This document shows positions 35,483 through 42,789 of a stretch of DNA of 64,000 nucleotides, piece after piece; within the stretch, counting starts at the first letter, position 1, and every line of letters starts with the position of its first letter. Below the pieces are notes generated by a model. The model was not told the DNA's origin. It searched no databases and saw nothing but the letters and a program-made list of their open reading frames with translations. Position numbers and translations under genes: made by a program. Source of the DNA: Ctenosaura bakeri (taxonomy: Eukaryota > Chordata > Lepidosauria > Squamata > Iguanidae); contig CAOLHI010001037.1 of the NCBI GenBank assembly GCA_948474755.1, forward strand, positions 310,001-374,000. Reading direction: 5' to 3'.

Positions 35483-38400
35483 TGTATCCTGCTTCATGCA
35501 ACCAGGTAAGAAGCCACCCCTCCTGACATTCCCTCTCCTGCACAGCTATTAAAGGTAAAGAAGCCCTCTCCAGTTTTCACTCTGGCAACCCTGCCTACTT
35601 AAAGCTAGGCTGGGGGCTACATGTGACAGGGCTTTCTCTGTAGCTGCACCCAGACTGTGGAACTCCCTCCCAAGGGAGGTCATACTGGCTGCATCCCTTC
35701 TGAATGCCCAGCCAACAGTGAAGCAGAGAAGACTCCACCGTTTTGCTTGACTCCAGGTTCTGAAAATTAGTGGTGTCTCCTCTGGCTCTTATTAAAATGG
35801 TTTTTAACTGCCTTGTTGTAGAACAAATTTTAAAGAAGAGTTTGGGTGTGTTTTTAGTTAGCAGCATTAAAGGTTTCACAAAGCTAGCTTGGCATGGTGG
35901 CTTGAAAACCAGGATTGAAACACCTCCTTCGTCACTGAAATGCACCGGGTGACCCCGGGGAAGTTACGCTCTTATCAGCTGGAGACAAAGGCAGTGGCAA
36001 ACCTCTCCTGAATAAATCTTTCCAATAAAATCACAGCATACCATAATCAAAATCATCTTGAAGGCATAAAACAGTTTAATGTTTCAAATGTTTTAATCCT
36101 TAAGCATCATCTTGGCAGCCCTGGAGGGCTGAGACATGATGAACAAATGCCGTGAAGAAATAAATAAGCCGACACAAATGCCAGTTGCAACAGAAACCAC
36201 AAAGGATAGTGCAGTTAAAGGCAGGGAGGATGTTTCACAACTGCAGTTGTTCTGCCTGCAACCTGGTGCCAGGAACCAGGTTTTTAGCAATAGTAAAACA
36301 AAGTAATATCTCAGTTGAACTTTGATGGGTTTTGAGAAGAAGGTTCCTGGAACACTGGAAGGGGTGAGGGAGGAAAAGGAAGAAGGTAGAGGAGGGGAAA
36401 GGACTGGAGAAACAGATGAGGATTAAACGCCAGCTGACCTGCTTCACTATGCCGTAGCTATGCCTGTCTGTGCCACCTCCTCAAAAACTTACCTTTCCAA
36501 GCCAGGTAGCACCCCAACTGAAGTGGCACAGATCAGGGCATTGGGAAGGGATGTCTGCAGTGTTCCCCTGGGTGTGTGTGTATTTGCATGCCACTAACAG
36601 GATTCCATGCATTAATCTATTTCTACTGCAACTCCCATCAGCCCCAACCAACACAATTGATGGGGAAGATTATAGGCGAAAAACATCTGACCCCAAACAC
36701 TGTTAAGGTACCTAATGTGATGAGGATAGTGTGGGATTATTGCTTAGAACAACTTTTTATGGCTACCATTCATACAGGCAACTCCCCCTCCTAGTTGGAA
36801 TGGGAGTTGTAGTCTTCAAGTTTGGAACTTATTCCATGCAAAATTCTCACATGGTCATTTTACTCAAGAAACAGCATCTTCTGTGCAGATAATAGCAGAA
36901 AAATGATTTTCCGCAGAGAAAATGCTGTTTTGTGTGCAAAAATACCATCTGCAATTTTTTCACAGAATAACAAACTGCAACTGATCTTCAAAGACTGCAG
37001 TTTTCAAATGCTTCCTCGCAGAGGGAAGAAAATGTCATTGATTTCTTTGAGTACTAGTTTAGGAAAGAATTACTGTACATTCCTACGCTTAATTCCTTGG
37101 ATGACTCCTATGAAGTGCAGATGAAAAACCAAAGTAAATTTACCTTCCCGCTGATGTGAAGCTATCAGCCTTCCGCAGCTACAGCTAAGTTCTGTTCCTG
37201 CTCTCCAAGCTAAGCTTGAAGCTAAATTCTGGCCGTAATCTCAAAGGTGTGCACAGAAGCACTGATCTCTCCTGATCGGCCGGTCAGGCCTAGAGATATC
37301 AATCTTCACGTTCAGCTTGTAATCAGGGCAAAGGAGGATGACCTCTCCACACCCCTTCCACCAGCAAGTGAGGTTGTAGCAAGAAATTGTGTCAGGGGTC
37401 CTGCTTCTGATTGTCACAGCTTGCTTGCTGGTGGGAGGAGGTGGAGCCACCATTTTCTTGATGTCCTGATTGTCAGCTGCACAGACCTCCATCTATTATG
37501 AGACTGCTGCCTGGTAAGTAGGGCCATTTCCGCCCTAGCCTGTTATAGCGCGATGATTCCACTTTCAACATCCTCTGGAATCCTGGGGTTTGCAGTTTCG
37601 GGAGGGGCCAGCTGGCCCCTCCCGAAACTGCAAACCCCAGGATTCCAGAGGATGTTGAAAGTGGAATCATCGCGCTATAACAGGCTAGGGCGGAAATGGC
37701 CTAGGTTTGGGGCAGAGTTCTGGCCAAGAGGCATTTATGCATTGATAACTGAGCAGACAATGTAGAATATGAGCCTATGTGTTGAGATGATAAAATCCAT
37801 ATTGTTTATACACATGATATGATGTGTCTCTCATGCCCCTCTGGCATTATATAGTACTATCAGATGTCCCAAACTAAAAGAACAGAAAAGGGAAAAAGAA
37901 ATTGAGTGGGTTGAAATCCAAATACATAGCAATAAGACGTCTCAAGTTAATTTCAATATGATATTCTACAAAAGGCTCCTTAGTATACAGCTTTTTTTTA
38001 CTGAGGGGAACACACAGAGAATATTAGGTGTAAGTATTACTTGGAAATCATCCTTAAGCAAGTTGGTTATGCAACAAGAGAGGGGAAAAATATGTCCAGG
38101 GGCTAGAACTGAGCGTACCAAACTGTTTATCAACAAGTTTTAACAAGGAAAGGCAGATAGGGGGGGTGTTCTAAAAAACAAGAACATTTCTTAGGAGAGA
38201 ATAAACTGCTAGGCTATCTAGAAGAACAGATTTTGTGTTGCAACCATATACCTACTTACTTTGAAGTAAACCCCATTGAATTCAGTGAGAATTAATTCTG
38301 AGTAGAGAATGATGAATAAGCTTATGCCTATTACATATTACATGCTGTTACGTGTTGATTTTCATGTGGCTCTGAGAAGCTTCCAAGCAGACGGTGGAAA

Positions 38401-38540
38401 AGTTGGGAGTTTTTTAACCACAACTACCAGGGGATTGTGGCAGTTATAGTCCAAAACCTAACTTTTCTAAAGTCTGTTTTCATTCAGCATTTCATTTGAG
38501 ATGTCAGGTGTGCAGTGTACCAGGAATTTTTTTTTTCATA

Positions 38541-38582
<42 letters not shown>

Positions 38583-38796
38583 ATATAATGCTCTATGATT
38601 ACCAGGTTGCTCTGTGAACCAAATGGCCCATCCTTCCCCTACTCACCGATCCAGGATAGAAATCCACACCCCAGTTGTCTAGTGCAGTTTTGGGGCTCTC
38701 GCCCTCAGTGCCCACCAAGGTGATGAAAATGGAGTCCAGAGTACCCGAACGGAGGAAGTTGCCTGTCTCCACCCGGACATTATACGTGGTCACCAT
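14222..38796 (-). CDS. ALOX15B: Arachidonate lipoxygenase, ALOX15B-like (complete, 14 exons)
   Basis: A non-haem iron dioxygenase that adds O2 to polyunsaturated fatty acids. All fourteen exons are visible with GT/AG borders: 38796-38647, 33496-33292, 31012-30931, 28970-28848, 25723-25620, 24512-24340, 23704-23561, 22071-21868, 20750-20664, 19988-19819, 19122-19001, 18174-18074, 16929-16759, 14422-14222. They join in frame into 678 residues; mammalian ALOX15B has about 676. Exon lengths 82, 123, 104, 144, 204, 87, 170, 122, 101 and 171 are those of the animal lipoxygenase family. An N-terminal PLAT domain (exons 1-2) precedes the catalytic domain. Predicted iron ligands are His368, His373, His548, Asn552 and the terminal Ile678. 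Ala411 at the Coffa position suggests S stereochemistry. Placement beside GUCY2D supports the ALOX15B assignment; product specificity cannot be read from sequence. A TATA-like gctatatgg lies at 39003-39011, unproven. Confidence 0.92.
14423..16284. other. ALOX15B: Intron 13, nothing clear
   Basis: Mostly unrecognised. Weak open frames on both strands have no family features. Confidence 0.4.
16285..16479. mobile_element. Fold-back MITE, GGCCATTTCC family
   Basis: Ends ggccatttctgcac and ctggaaatggcc, about 195 bp, in intron 13. Flanked by taa and tca (one mismatch). Confidence 0.8.
16759..16929 (-). CDS. ALOX15B: ALOX15B-like exon 13 (regiospecificity site)
   Basis: 171 nt encoding the family hallmark [20 protein letters not shown], then [19 protein letters not shown]. 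The two isoleucines (597-598) stand at the pair that separates human 15-LOX-2 (Asp-Val) from mouse 8-LOX (Tyr-His) in published work as I recall it. Confidence 0.95.
16978..17350 (+). mobile_element. L2-like LINE 3' fragment
   Basis: The start encodes an [19 protein letters not shown] segment (ggccttctcattggctgcc...ctggaactccctcc), then an AT-rich 3' region and a tail gtaagcctcaatcttcagtc, gggaaacaggcagggtataa. It lies antisense in intron 12. Confidence 0.6.
17580..17602. repeat. Poly(T) run
   Basis: About 18-20 T residues inside intron 12. Confidence 0.8.
18074..18174 (-). CDS. ALOX15B: ALOX15B-like exon 12 (iron ligands His548 and Asn552)
   Basis: 101 nt encoding [20 protein letters not shown] and [12 protein letters not shown]. 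The histidine is the third iron ligand. Four residues later stands Asn552; from memory, human ALOX15B has Ser there while 12R-lipoxygenase has Asn. Confidence 0.95.
18528..18900 (+). mobile_element. L2-like LINE 3' fragment
   Basis: Begins gagagggccttctcagtggc and ctagactctggaactccctt, ends gtaagctaacttgagtccc and gggaggaaactggggtataa. Same structure and orientation as the copy at 16978-17350. It ends in intron 11 about 100 bp from exon 11. Confidence 0.6.
19001..19122 (-). CDS. ALOX15B: ALOX15B-like exon 11
   Basis: 122 nt encoding [19 protein letters not shown] and [18 protein letters not shown], a conserved helix pair. Donor GTAGGG is weaker than the others. Confidence 0.93.
19240..19555. 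repeat. Tandem ~100-bp units with 'ggactacaactcc' motif
   Basis: Three to four imperfect copies of a unit containing agttcttttttt-gaactacaa, a C-rich ccagc block and a polypyrimidine stretch follow each other in intron 10. Single copies of the same motif appear near 17800, 22240, 29660, 31450 and 38430. Confidence 0.45.
19819..19988 (-). CDS. ALOX15B: ALOX15B-like exon 10
   Basis: 170 nt encoding [34 protein letters not shown] and [16 protein letters not shown]. The plus-strand flanks read ctag and gtcaga on the gene's sense strand, acceptable splice signals. Confidence 0.93.
20270..20640. mobile_element. Old fold-back element related to the GGCCATTTCC MITEs
   Basis: Two inverted, diverged halves contain aaactacagaccctaggattccata and actacaaatcccaggattccataag. 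In intron 9. Ends are too decayed to fix. Confidence 0.45.
20664..20750 (-). CDS. ALOX15B: ALOX15B-like exon 9 (Coffa alanine)
   Basis: 87 nt encoding [20 protein letters not shown]. The alanine of LAR is residue 411, at the position where Ala goes with S-lipoxygenases and Gly with R-lipoxygenases (family knowledge). Confidence 0.95.
21090..21510. mobile_element. Tigger-like (Tc1/mariner) MITE, copy 1
   Basis: The left end has cacatttgcgagtttcac and the right end ctcgcgaatgtggagggcc, an inverted pair of the kind that ends Tigger elements. In intron 8; no transposase. Confidence 0.5.
21648..21852 (+). mobile_element. tRNA-derived SINE (ACA/Sauria-type)
   Basis: Begins agccctggtggcgcagtggt with an A-box-like block, then a B-box-like gagtttgatcctgc. 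It continues with gttgactcagccttccatc and agtaaaatgagtac and ends aactgctattgct. It lies antisense in intron 8 and ends about 15 bp from the exon 8 donor. A relative with a different tail is at 52803-53045. Confidence 0.75.
21868..22071 (-). CDS. ALOX15B: ALOX15B-like exon 8 (iron ligands His368 and His373)
   Basis: 204 nt encoding the [19 protein letters not shown] helix and the signature [15 protein letters not shown]. Its two histidines, five residues apart, bind the active-site iron. A SINE in antisense orientation starts about 15 bp into the following intron. Confidence 0.95.
22570..22973. mobile_element. Tigger-like (Tc1/mariner) MITE, copy 2
   Basis: Starts (ta)cagtctgcacatttgcag, ends gcaaatgcggagagatgactg(ta), with TA at both borders. 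In intron 7. No transposase is present. Confidence 0.55.
22974..23560. other. ALOX15B: Intron 7 remainder
   Basis: A stretch at about 23290-23480 (gaatgaggcccccaaggctt, ggcctccaagagggggacc) looks like part of an old LINE on the minus strand. The rest is AT-rich and unrecognised. Confidence 0.3.
23561..23704 (-). CDS. ALOX15B: ALOX15B-like exon 7
   Basis: 144 nt, phase 0 on both sides. Encodes [18 protein letters not shown] and [12 protein letters not shown]...LMPLAIQ, the conserved strand and substrate-entry region of lipoxygenases. Confidence 0.93.
24340..24512 (-). CDS. ALOX15B: ALOX15B-like exon 6
   Basis: 173 nt encoding [19 protein letters not shown], the well conserved FLNGLNP block, then [19 protein letters not shown]. 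Donor GTATGA. Confidence 0.93.
24690..24838 (+). mobile_element. L2-like LINE 3' end
   Basis: Only the 3' tail is left: aagccaacttgagtaccagg and gggaaacaggcaggaggtaa, then an aataaa run. In intron 5. Confidence 0.5.
24867..25332. mobile_element. Older fold-back MITE with a SINE inserted
   Basis: The halves begin gccattcacactacacaatt and end aattgttgtgtgaaggggcc, with matching inner blocks (attctatagaatcctggga). The SINE at 24996-25226 splits them. In intron 5. Confidence 0.6.
24996..25226 (-). mobile_element. tRNA-derived SINE with BovB-like tail
   Basis: On the minus strand the head near 25226 has a tRNA-like A box (gtggcataggtggttt) and a B-box-like ggtttgaatctc. The 3' end reads ccatgagtcagaaatcac, ttgaaggcaca. 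Nested in the MITE at 24867-25332. Confidence 0.6.
25620..25723 (-). CDS. ALOX15B: ALOX15B-like exon 5
   Basis: 104 nt, acceptor ctttag, donor GTAAGA. Encodes [27 protein letters not shown], the region before the first conserved catalytic-domain block. Confidence 0.9.
25864..26042. mobile_element. Fold-back MITE, GGCCATTTCC family, near-perfect palindrome
   Basis: 179 bp with arms identical except for one missing base and a few changes. Flanked by tta on both sides (25861-25863 and 26043-26045). In intron 4. Confidence 0.85.
26115..26495. repeat. Dispersed repeat family, copy 2
   Basis: Same block order as 9455-9830 and 55290-55600, for example ttattaataacttttgccat, ttggccatactctaatgttg, ccacacatctccc and atgaaatgtt. 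In intron 4. Confidence 0.55.
26738..26945 (+). mobile_element. CR1 LINE 3' fragment
   Basis: Contains aggacttcctgatggtcaga, tggtggagtctcctccttc, ggttggactgggtggcccc and ctcttccaactctatgattc. Antisense in intron 4. Confidence 0.8.
26946..28231. other. ALOX15B: Intron 4 middle part
   Basis: Largely unrecognised. A fragment at 27725-27790 (caggctgagtttccgttatc) looks like a Tigger-type end. Confidence 0.3.
28232..28655 (-). mobile_element. tRNA-derived SINE with BovB-like tail, split by a MITE
   Basis: Same family as 24996-25226. The head part (cactcaaaccatgg on the plus strand) resumes after the MITE at 28433-28627. Confidence 0.6.
28433..28627. mobile_element. Fold-back MITE, GGCCATTTCC family
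   Basis: 195 bp, ends ggccatttctgcac and gtggaaatggcc, with tta on both sides (28430-28432 and 28628-28630). Inserted into a SINE. Confidence 0.85.
28848..28970 (-). CDS. ALOX15B: ALOX15B-like exon 4
   Basis: 123 nt encoding [14 protein letters not shown] and a segment with [14 protein letters not shown]. Acceptor tacag and donor GTGAGT are both clear. Confidence 0.9.
29020..29110 (-). repeat. Single copy of the 54426-54760 minisatellite unit
   Basis: The reverse complement reads gctcaaatacaaaatatact, gtgtaaatatgtctaaaatg and ttataagctaatacgtatat, which is the ~109-bp monomer repeated at 54426-54760. In intron 3. Confidence 0.7.
29868..30298. mobile_element. GC-rich non-autonomous DNA element, second copy
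   Basis: Ends gggcccttttcacac and gcagaaagggcc. Related to 2068-2495, including the shared caaaaaggtaa. In intron 3. Confidence 0.55.
30299..30930. other. ALOX15B: Intron 3, part near exon 3
   Basis: A fold-back segment at about 30490-30640 pairs gagcagactgaggtgtgg with a later gtccggacccagtctgctcc. It may be another small DNA element. Confidence 0.35.
30931..31012 (-). CDS. ALOX15B: ALOX15B-like exon 3
   Basis: 82 nt, phase 1 in and phase 2 out. The encoded helix ([20 protein letters not shown]) links the PLAT and catalytic domains. Confidence 0.9.
31560..31795 (-). mobile_element. Possible L1 3' UTR fragment
   Basis: A T-rich start on the plus strand (aaattttattacttttctt) followed by A/T-rich non-coding sequence ending in a polypyrimidine run would fit an inverted LINE tail. 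Weak. Confidence 0.25.
31796..32012. mobile_element. Older fold-back MITE
   Basis: Halves begin acactgtacaattataatg and end ataactgtgtaatgtgaaat, with inner mirror blocks (attgccatggtt and gccatgacaatt). Same older family as 24867-25332. In intron 2. Confidence 0.6.
32370..33279 (+). mobile_element. Solo LTR adjoining the exon 2 donor
   Basis: Starts tgttacctcac, ends agaataaca (910 bp, close to the 877 bp of the related LTR at 44041). It has an AATAAA (ttcaataaaatcat, about 33087) followed by the shared cctgaccccgtaa block and ctaccctgcctctt. Antisense to the lipoxygenase gene, with its end about 12 bp from the exon 2 splice donor. No retroviral genes adjoin it. Confidence 0.65.
33292..33496 (-). 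CDS. ALOX15B: ALOX15B-like exon 2 (PLAT domain)
   Basis: 205 nt encoding the rest of the PLAT beta-barrel: [30 protein letters not shown]. As I recall, human ALOX15B has a short hydrophobic loop after the RVHK strand that inserts into membrane. Here the loop is absent, with the chain passing directly from [11 protein letters not shown] to STNWYC. The donor GTAAGT lies only about 12 bp from the end of an LTR (32370-33279). Confidence 0.93.
33635..33812. mobile_element. MITE with TIR like gttgccagagtgaaaactgg
   Basis: Inner arms tagaagaaggaatttcagc and aatttcctcttctacg are inverted, and the right end (gccctcttcagttttccctc, tgacaacca) matches the better copy at 35373-35589. In intron 1. Confidence 0.55.
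33895..34265 (+). mobile_element. L2-like LINE 3' fragment
   Basis: Contains aggaccttctcagtggctgc, ctaggctctggatatccctt and the tail gctgccttgagtaccaaaac. A (GATA)n run (33978-34034) sits inside. Confidence 0.55.
33976..34034. repeat. (GATA)n microsatellite
   Basis: About 14 tandem GATA units. Confidence 0.97.
34822..35215 (-). mobile_element. BovB/RTE-like LINE 3' fragment
   Basis: The minus-strand frame from 35176 to 34841 reads [40 protein letters not shown] and [19 protein letters not shown], the familiar C-terminal end of BovB-type reverse transcriptases. The 3' end (ggtgactcagaagtctgtc) resembles BovB tails. Its presence fits the BovB-like tails of the SINEs in this window. In intron 1. 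Confidence 0.7.
35373..35589. mobile_element. MITE with ~25-bp terminal inverted repeats
   Basis: Left end gttgccagagtgaaaacttg; right end ccagttttcactctggcaac. A (CAT)n run lies inside at about 35452-35481. In intron 1. Confidence 0.75.
35452..35481. repeat. (CAT)n microsatellite
   Basis: About ten tandem units within the MITE. Confidence 0.95.
35625..36000 (+). mobile_element. L2-like LINE fragment
   Basis: Begins gggctttctctgtagctgc, cagactgtggaactccctcc. It then becomes too diverged to follow. Confidence 0.4.
36001..37359. other. ALOX15B: Intron 1, nothing recognised
   Basis: No clear exon or repeat. Weak frames only. Confidence 0.3.
37360..38165 (+). repeat. Long dispersed repeat (copy C)
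   Basis: Matches about 11145-11865 of copy A in order (cctccatct-ttatgagactgctgcctgg, gcattgataactgagcagac, ttgagtgggttgaaat, cctccttagtatacagctt). Interrupted by the palindromic MITE at 37522. Confidence 0.65.
37522..37701. mobile_element. Perfect 180-bp palindromic MITE (type copy of the GGCCATTTCC family)
   Basis: Two 90-bp arms are exact reverse complements of one another, meeting at agct (37610-37613). The ends are ggccatttccgccc and gggcggaaatggcc. A 3-bp duplication (tag) flanks it at 37519-37521 and 37702-37704. It encodes nothing. The 3-bp duplication, seen at several copies, fits a PIF/Harbinger-like or other 3-bp-duplicating transposase; this is inference. Confidence 0.93.
38538..38585. 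repeat. (GATAA)n microsatellite
   Basis: About nine tandem 5-bp units, some 60 bp before exon 1's donor. Confidence 0.95.
38647..38796 (-). CDS. ALOX15B: ALOX15B-like exon 1 (start codon, PLAT domain)
   Basis: It begins at the ATG at 38796 and encodes 50 residues, ending in phase 0 before a GTGAGT donor. It carries the usual lipoxygenase opening: YNVRVETG, a Ser-Gly-Thr turn, the strand IFITLVGT and GESP. An in-frame TTG lies five codons upstream, but the ATG fits the family start better. Confidence 0.93.
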
Positions 38797-39162
38797 ATTG
38801 CTGGAGCTCAATTACTGCAGCTTGAGGTTGAGCACCCAACAAAGGGTTGGAGATGGGAGAGGAAAATTCAACCTGTCCTGCAGCTCTGCCACAACCCTTC
38901 TCCACGGAGGATGGAATTTATCGAGTGCCAACTTTCATCAGCTTTGGAACCCCACCCTTTCTCCAGCAGTGGCTCCACCTCTGAAAAGAGGCAGTCCAAG
39001 AACCATATAGCTTCCTGGATACCATAAGCACAATGGGGGACTTGCTTTACAAGTGTCCCATGACTGCCATATATCATTCCACTCTTGCCACCCACACACA
39101 CACACACACTAAAATATTCAATCTCAGCAGGCAAGGAGGGGCATCACTATAAATTTGGAAGG

Positions 39163-39239
39163 GAAGGAAGGAAGGAAGGAAGGAAGGAAGGAAGGAAGGA
39201 AGGAAGGAAGGAAGGAAGGAAGGAAGGAAGGAAGGAAGG
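39163..39239. repeat. (GGAA)n microsatellite
   Basis: About 19 tandem GGAA units upstream of the lipoxygenase start. It gives false low-complexity frames on both strands. Confidence 0.97.
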
Positions 39240-39679
39240 CAAGCTGCCAAAAGGACAACGGAGAAAAAGTGGCTGAAGAAGGGAATACAGCAGATAAAGG
39301 AAAATAAAAATGTAGACACTCTGATGACAGGTAATGAAGGTCATGATGAAGCAACTTCCTTGCAATGCAACTTTTCATAAGAGCACAGCTGGCCTTTGTG
39401 GAGTTCAAGCGAGGATGCCTTGAAAGCAGGCTTCGAGTAGTTTGTGGGGGCCTTCTGCAACTGCAAAAGAAGGATCGTGGAACTTCTCCCAGGGAAGCAT
39501 ACACACCCTTTGACTGGCTGAAAAGACCAACACAGAGTACTCCTTGTCATGCCTCTGGCTCTTGGCACATGCCTCAAGGATGTCTGGTTTCATCAATTAT
39601 TTGGAAGGGCTGTCTGTTCTGTGAGCACATCTCTGTTGTATTTTCTCCACTGTACTAATGTTCAAGGAATCTCTTAGCA

Positions 39680-40213
39680 CACCTCCAGACCAAAAGGTAG
39701 CGTTGCCTCTGGATTCATGACACAGCTCAGAGCACAAACTGTCCTGGAAGCAAAATTTGGCTCGTTGCGACAGAAAAAATGTTGAATCTGGGCAGGGCTC
39801 TCAAATGTCATGGCCTGGTTGATGGCTAATTTATCAGACTTAATGATGCCAGCAGGATCTCCTTCTTGTAATTTTACCTTGCAATTTTACCAGAGCTGGC
39901 CCTCTAATACCTGGTACCAAACAGGACTTGGAGGGTGGGCTCCCTTGCCAGCAGTACATTTTTGCAACAGGTAGGGGTGGCCCACAAGCCAATGAGGTAA
40001 GCAATTCTGGACTGGCGTTCTGGTTTGGGGCAGAGTGCATGAAACAACAGGATGCAGCAAAGGAGCTCTTCTCCTGCTCCTCCCTGACTTCATGAAGGCC
40101 TGGAAGAAACTCTGGACCTCAAGGGGCCTTCTAATGGCTGTGCCACAGCATTCCCAGCAGTAAAGAATGTGGGAAGGTGGACAGGATGGGGGGGGGCAAG
40201 TGAGGTGACCATT
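39680..40213 (+). repeat. Long dispersed repeat (copy B, left part)
   Basis: Matches 10250-10870 of copy A. It stops where an LTR begins and resumes at about 41900. Confidence 0.65.
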
Positions 40214-41899
40214 GTTACCCTGTTTGCTTAGGACTCCTTTAAAATGATTCCCAAAAGCTGTAAAAATTGTCTCTGGTGGGGAAAAATTAGCTCTGTACTG
40301 CTTTAGCTACGCAAAGAGGACAGGGTATTCAGGATCTTAAAAAAAAAAACCAATTTTTACGGGGTCAGGCCCAGTCAAAAACCACACAAATTGTTCAAAT
40401 GTAAGTATTTTATTGACATAGATGTAAAGTCCCTACAATCACTCAGCTGCACTCACTGCAACAAGCATACAAGACTATAGATAGTCTTGTATGCTTGATA
40501 GCAGTACATGTGAAAGGGATCTAGGAGTCTTCATAGACCACAAGCTGAACATGAGTCAGCAGTGGGATGCGGCAGCCAAGAAAGCCAATGCAATTCTCGG
40601 CTGCATCAATAGGAGTCTGGTGTCTAGATCGAGGGAGGTACTGGTACCACTCTACTCTGCTTTGGTTAGACCTCATCTTGAATACTGTGTCCAATTCTGG
40701 ACACCCCAATTCAAGAAGGACATGGTCAAGCTGGAGCAAGTCCAGAGGAGGGCGACCAAAATGGTGAGAGGCCTGGAAGCCATACCCTATGAGGATAGAC
40801 TTAGAGAGCTGGGTATGTTTAGTCTGCAGAAGAGGAGGTTAAGAGGGGACATGATAGCCATGTTTAAATATTTGAAGGGATGCCACGTAGAGGAAGGAGG
40901 GGGCTGTTTTCTGCTGCTCCAGAGACCAGGACAAGGAGCAAGGGATTCAAGCTGCAGGAAAGAAGACTCCACCTGAACCTGAGGAAGAACTTCCTGACAG
41001 TCAGGGCTGTCCGGCAATGGAATCTGCTGCCTCGGGGTGTAATGGAGTCTCCTTCCTTGGAGGTTTTTAAGCAGAGGCTGGATGGCCATCTGTCGGGAGT
41101 GCTTTGAGGGTGTTCCTGCATGGCAGGGGGTTGGACTGGATGGCCCCTGGGGTCTCTTCCAACTCTACATTTCTATGATTCTATGATTCTATGATTCTAT
41201 GAAAGTTCATACAATCACTCAGCTTCACACACACTGCAACAAGCATACGAGACCATAGAAAGTTAGAAAGAGATGAAAATTAAGAGAAAGAGAAAGACAT
41301 AAAGGTTTGATTTAATACTATACCAATTCCAGCAGTCTTCAGCTGGGAGAAACGAAGATCTCAGCCATGCCTTTAGGAGCTGAGGGGAGCTTACAAGCTT
41401 CATTGTTTTGCAGATTTGAAAGAACTCCTTACTTTAACTCCTCTCAAACCTCCAAACTTCCTCAAGAACTATTCCCAACTCCAAAAACAATCTTTCAAAC
41501 TCCGAAGAGGAGAAGGGAAAGAACCTAGTTATATGTCCAATGTCCTGTGAAAAACCAGATGTTTGCATCTTTTTATTAAGATGGATTTCAACTTTGTAGT
41601 TCAAAGAAAATACAACCAAACATCCTTGTTGGTTCCTGCAAGATCAGTATCTCTCCGGAGATGCACTCCTTAGGTGTTGAATTCCAGGCAGTTTTGCATT
41701 GTAAACAGAGAGTAATTGTCTTGATCACTGCTGAAACTGTCTGTTGAACCATCTGCCAGATAACCCCAGGATGTATGACAGAAAACAGAAATCTCCTGCA
41801 TACGTGTCCTTCCAGTATATCTCTATATGGCTCACTATGTTTTATATAGAATAATTAGGATTCTCAGGACATGGTTCTTTGGGGGCGCTAGGGGTATAA
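40214..41899 (-). mobile_element. LTR, minus orientation, interrupted by CR1
   Basis: Starts tgttaccctg and ends ggggtataaca, within copy B of the long repeat. It carries the family block acggggtcaggcc at 40360. A CR1 copy (40497-41202) is inserted. A ~50-bp segment (acaatcactcagct...aagcatac) is present on both sides of the CR1. Confidence 0.55.
40497..41202 (+). mobile_element. CR1 LINE 3' fragment
   Basis: An open frame from 40491 encodes [47 protein letters not shown]. It is followed by a frame slip near 40900, the 3' end ctcttccaactctacatttc and a run of tctatgat units. Closely related to 5377-6390 but shorter. Confidence 0.85.
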
Positions 41900-42205
41900 C
41901 ACCACTTTATGCAGTTGATGGGGGGAATGTGGGAGGGACCCTGGCACCCAGAGCAGCCTGGGGCTTGGCTCATCTGGAGGCAGAAGGACTTCTCTTGTTT
42001 GCTCTCACAGTCAGGCCACTTCACTTGGTGGCTATGGGAGCAATTCCTAAGGAGCCCAGCTTCATTTGTTGGCTCCCCCAGTGGCAGTTTTGGGTCTCTG
42101 GTGGACCAGGTAAAAACCTTTACATGGGATTTCTCATTTTGTACATCATTATTATTTTCTCAAAATTCACCAATTTCAGAATAGATGTCAGAAACAATGG
42201 AAAAT
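41900..42205 (+). repeat. Long dispersed repeat (copy B, right part)
   Basis: Continues copy B after the LTR: gggagggaccctggcaccca, cacttcacttggtggc, tctggtggaccaggtaaaaa, tttcagaatagatgtcagaa, as in 10900-11145. Confidence 0.7.
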
Positions 42206-42389
42206 TAATGATGTTACAGAGAAAGATTAAAACATCCACAACCTAGTTTGACTTCTGGACCCCTGGGCACTGGTAACATGTACCAGCTTCCCCTCCCTGT
42301 GAGCCCTCGTTTCAGGTTTGAATATGAAAGATAGCCTGATGATATGGGACTCTTCTTTGTAACATCAGTAAAGGAAATAGGCTGTGGGA

Positions 42390-42745
42390 AGACATGAAAG
42401 AGGGCCTTCTTTGCGTTGGGACCCCAGTTGTGGAATACCCAACTGGCACTAACATTGGTATTGTTTCAGTGACAAGCAAAAACCTGGCTTGCTTACTTGC
42501 TTATCTATTTATTGCATTTAGATGATTTTTATTATTATTATTATTAAAGCCTTCAGGACTAATTGCTTTTATCCAGGCTGAGCATGTACTACCGTTGCAC
42601 TTTTTAAAATTGTTCTAGATGGTTTTCAGTTACTGGTTTTAAATTGATAAATGATTCAATATAAATGATTCAGATTGATTTTGTTATCGGCCACCCTGAA
42701 ATCTTTGGATATAGGGATACAGATATTTAAATAAATACATGCATA
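42390..42745 (+). mobile_element. L2-like LINE 3' fragment
   Basis: Contains gagggccttctttgcgttgg and a diverged 3' part ending in ggccaccctgaaatctttgg. Confidence 0.4.
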
Positions 42746-42789
42746 AAAGTGACATGATGCAATTGTTCACGTTATACTCTAATGTTACC

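Noticed and set aside
37473..37765. Two identical peptides encoded on opposite strands
   Set aside because: Consequence of the perfect palindrome; both strands read the same sequence.
39074..39504. Frames with repeated LPSF or GRKE units
   Set aside because: Direct translation of the (GGAA)n microsatellite, not a protein.
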